Shown: piece by piece, positions 11,765 through 13,682 of the stretch
Layout of the letters: each line of letters starts with the position of its first letter
Position numbering within the stretch: position 1 is the stretch's first letter
NCBI GenBank assembly: GCA_964427955.1
Contig: CAYRWY010000126.1
Location: 1-13,682 of the forward strand
Direction: 5' to 3'
Length of the DNA stretch: 13,682 nt
Origin: JACRBK01 sp964427955
Lineage (GTDB): Bacteria > Chloroflexota > Anaerolineae > Aggregatilineales > Aggregatilineaceae
Program-made: the position numbers and the translations under genes
Notes under the pieces: model-generated
What the model saw: the letters and a program-made list of their open reading frames with translations, nothing else
Told to the model about the DNA's origin: nothing
Databases searched by the model: none

Positions 11765-13636
11765 CTATGCTTTCTCCACCGCGCCATCCAGGACCAACGG
11801 GAGCGTCACGGTGAAGGTGCTGCCTTGGCCCAGTTTGCTGTCCACCGTGATCTGCCCGTCCATAATCCGCACCAGGTTACGCGTGATGGCCAGCCCCAGG
11901 CCCGTCCCGGCATAGGCGCGGGTGGAGGCCCCGTCCAACTGGCGGAATTCCTCGAAAATCAGCTCGCGGGCGTGGGGCGGGATGCCGATCCCGGTGTCGC
12001 TGACGGAGATGACCCAGGTATGAGCGGCGTCATTCGTGCTGACCTTCAAGGTGACCTGGCCCTCGGACGTGAATTTGAAGGCGTTCGACAGCAGGTTGAC
12101 GACGATCTGCTCGATGCGTTTTTCGTCGCCGACGAGGGTGGGCGGCAGTCCGGGGGCGATCTCGGTCTTGAACTCCAGGTTCTTTTCCTGGGCCAACACT
12201 TCCATCTGGGTCGCCAGGCGGTCGAACAAGGCCTGCGGCGCGAACGGCTTGGCGAGGATTTCGATGCGCCGCGCCTCGATGCGGGTGATGTCCAGGATGT
12301 CGTTGATCAGGTTGAGCAGGCGGATGCCATTTTCGCGCAGGCGGACGATCTTCTGCGACTGCTTGTCGGTCAGATCGCCGCACATGCCCATCGTCAGCAT
12401 GTCGCTGTAGCCGATGATGGCGTTGAGCGGCGTGCGCAGTTCGTGCGACACGTTGGCCAGGAATTCGCCTTTGATGCGGGCGGCTTCTTTGGCGCGGGCC
12501 GTCGCGATGCGCAGTTGTTCCGTTTGATCGCGCAGTTGGGCTTCACGGTCCGACACGGCGCCGATCATGGCGTTGAACGACTGCGCCAGCCGCCCGGTTT
12601 CGTCCGCATAGCGCACCGCTGCGCGCTGCTGGTAGTCGCCCGCCGCGATCTTCTGGGCGATGTCGGTCAGTTCGATGACCGGTTGGGCGATGATCCGGCT
12701 CATCATCCAGGCCAGACCCAACACCGTCACCATCGCCAGCAGGGCCAGCGCCCAGATCAGGCGCGTCTGGAGTTTTTCGGCGTCGTCCAGCTTCGACTGG
12801 GCGCTCGCGACGTTTTCTTCCTCCGACTGGATGAAGGTGTCCAGCCTGGTGGAGACCTGTTCGCCCAACGGTTCCAGGGCCAGGTAGCGCCCCACCAGCA
12901 CGGCATCGCTGGCGGTCAGGGTGATGAAGGCCGTCATACTGTCGTCGGCCAGCGCCAGCAGTTCGGCCTCTTGATCGGCGGGCAGCTTCGCCGCTTCGAT
13001 GTCCGTTTTGAGCGCGTCGATCTGGTTGTCAAAGTCCAGGGCGGCCTGGGGATCGAACTCGTTGATGTAGGTCGTGCCCGTGCTGATCGCGCTGCTGGCG
13101 TCCACGACGGCGTTGATCTGGCGCAGCGGGGCGATCACCGCGCCGCTCAGGTCGCGCTCGACCGTGCCGTGTTCGTTGATTCTGACGGACAGCTCGCTCA
13201 GAATCGACTGGTATTGCACGGTCAGATCGCGGATCTGGTAGATCTCGCCGGGTTCGTCGGTGCTGCCCGCTTCGATTTCCGAGGCGTCTTGGGTCTGGTC
13301 GATCAGTTCATTCAGATACCCCAGGGCGGCCTCCATGTGCGGCAGCCGGCTTTCGTACAGCTCGACCACGCCGGTATATCCAAAGGTGACGTACTGCGGG
13401 CGAAATTCCTGCTCCAGGTTGCGGATCTGGCCGAATTCCCGGTTGAACTCCTTGGACAGCAAGATTTCCTGCATGGAATGGTACAGGCTGTCGTGAGCCG
13501 GATCGGTGGTCCGGGCCTTGATGAGGACGTTGACTCCGATCACGATCAGCGTGATCGCCATCAGCACCGCGAAGCCTAGAATCAGCTTGTTGCGGATGGA
13601 TAAATTGCCGTATAGCGTGACAACTTTCCCGGACAT
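11765..13636 (-). CDS. Membrane sensor histidine kinase (HAMP-HisKA-HATPase)
   Basis: This 623-residue sensor kinase senses outside the membrane and phosphorylates receivers in the cytosol. In order it has a transmembrane helix (about 18-39), a long, mostly helical external sensor (40-290, four-helix-bundle-like), a second helix (291-312), HAMP (313-366) and a coiled linker. The HisKA domain follows with H398 in SHELRTPLNAIIGYSDML, then HATPase_c with N-box NLLSNAF (514-520), DTGIGIP (547-553) and GTGLGLA (577-583). There is no attached receiver, so it is not a hybrid kinase. The sequence 'FLANVSHELRTPLNAIIGYSDML' is of the type common in multi-component phosphorelays. AGGGGA lies just before the ATG. 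Only 46 bp of upstream sequence is in the window, so its promoter or an earlier operon member may lie outside. The signal sensed is unknown. Confidence 0.95.
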   Translation of the reverse strand: MSGKVVTLYGNLSIRNKLILGFAVLMAITLIVIGVNVLIKARTTDPAHDSLYHSMQEILLSKEFNREFGQIRNLEQEFRPQYVTFGYTGVVELYESRLPHMEAALGYLNELIDQTQDASEIEAGSTDEPGEIYQIRDLTVQYQSILSELSVRINEHGTVERDLSGAVIAPLRQINAVVDASSAISTGTTYINEFDPQAALDFDNQIDALKTDIEAAKLPADQEAELLALADDSMTAFITLTASDAVLVGRYLALEPLGEQVSTRLDTFIQSEEENVASAQSKLDDAEKLQTRLIWALALLAMVTVLGLAWMMSRIIAQPVIELTDIAQKIAAGDYQQRAAVRYADETGRLAQSFNAMIGAVSDREAQLRDQTEQLRIATARAKEAARIKGEFLANVSHELRTPLNAIIGYSDMLTMGMCGDLTDKQSQKIVRLRENGIRLLNLINDILDITRIEARRIEILAKPFAPQALFDRLATQMEVLAQEKNLEFKTEIAPGLPPTLVGDEKRIEQIVVNLLSNAFKFTSEGQVTLKVSTNDAAHTWVISVSDTGIGIPPHARELIFEEFRQLDGASTRAYAGTGLGLAITRNLVRIMDGQITVDSKLGQGSTFTVTLPLVLDGAVEKA

Positions 13637-13682
13637 TTTCCCCTATTCCTGGCTAGAGTGGACGGATTTTCCCCGCCGTCAT

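Noticed and set aside
11825..13579. 584-codon open frame on the plus strand
   Set aside because: It is fully antisense to the histidine kinase, whose motifs are complete. The antisense product is Gly/Asp/Gln/Arg-rich with no recognisable family.
13653..13682. Open minus-strand frame ending in TAG just upstream of the kinase gene (MTAGKIRPL)
   Set aside because: It could be the tail of an upstream gene or chance. Only ten codons lie in the window, so it cannot be judged.

Overview
This is a GC-rich, gene-dense bacterial window with tight spacing and clear Shine-Dalgarno sites. It contains no rRNA, tRNA, CRISPR array or intact transposase. The gene mix fits a free-living heterotroph: a deazaflavin/F420-type oxidoreductase, a UbiA prenyltransferase, an S10 serine carboxypeptidase, a secreted PPC plus PD40 propeller protein, an oligopeptide-type binding protein and a histidine kinase with stand-alone receivers. 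My best guess is Chloroflexota (Anaerolineae-like), with Actinomycetota less likely. This is inferred from gene content and codon use, not from a marker gene.

Layout. On the plus strand, 62-1560 holds a translationally coupled pair: a short-chain dehydrogenase and an alpha/beta-hydrolase-like protein that lacks the usual nucleophile serine. A 100-N scaffold gap (1598-1697) follows, lying inside a GC-rich palindromic repeat. From 8671 down to 1956 the minus strand carries a SemiSWEET-like sugar transporter, an S10 carboxypeptidase, a UbiA prenyltransferase, a DUF385/F420-type oxidoreductase, a DJ-1/PfpI protein of the isonitrile hydratase type, and a secreted family-5 substrate-binding protein with no permease or ATPase beside it. 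The binding-protein gene has a 574-bp upstream region with a good promoter candidate, a 20-bp near-palindrome and a 16-bp direct repeat, and it ends in a strong intrinsic terminator. From 8842 to 10678 the plus strand carries the PPC/PD40 propeller protein and methionine sulfoxide reductase A. From 13636 down to 10966 the minus strand carries an operon of sensor histidine kinase, receiver and receiver, with no output-domain gene visible. Between msrA and this operon lie two very short minus-strand ORFs that look like the decayed start of an MNT nucleotidyltransferase/HepT toxin-antitoxin pair.

How the genes work together. The only clear functional modules are the kinase/receiver operon and the coupled dehydrogenase/hydrolase pair. 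The rest are single-gene units, several with their own promoter candidates. The most unusual non-coding signal is a set of three intergenic arrays built on a strict 7-bp period (1851-1889, 6622-6649, 8304-8390). They sit near two copies of a GC-rich palindromic repeat and resemble the heptanucleotide STRR repeats known from cyanobacteria. I found no convincing new defence or biosynthetic system.
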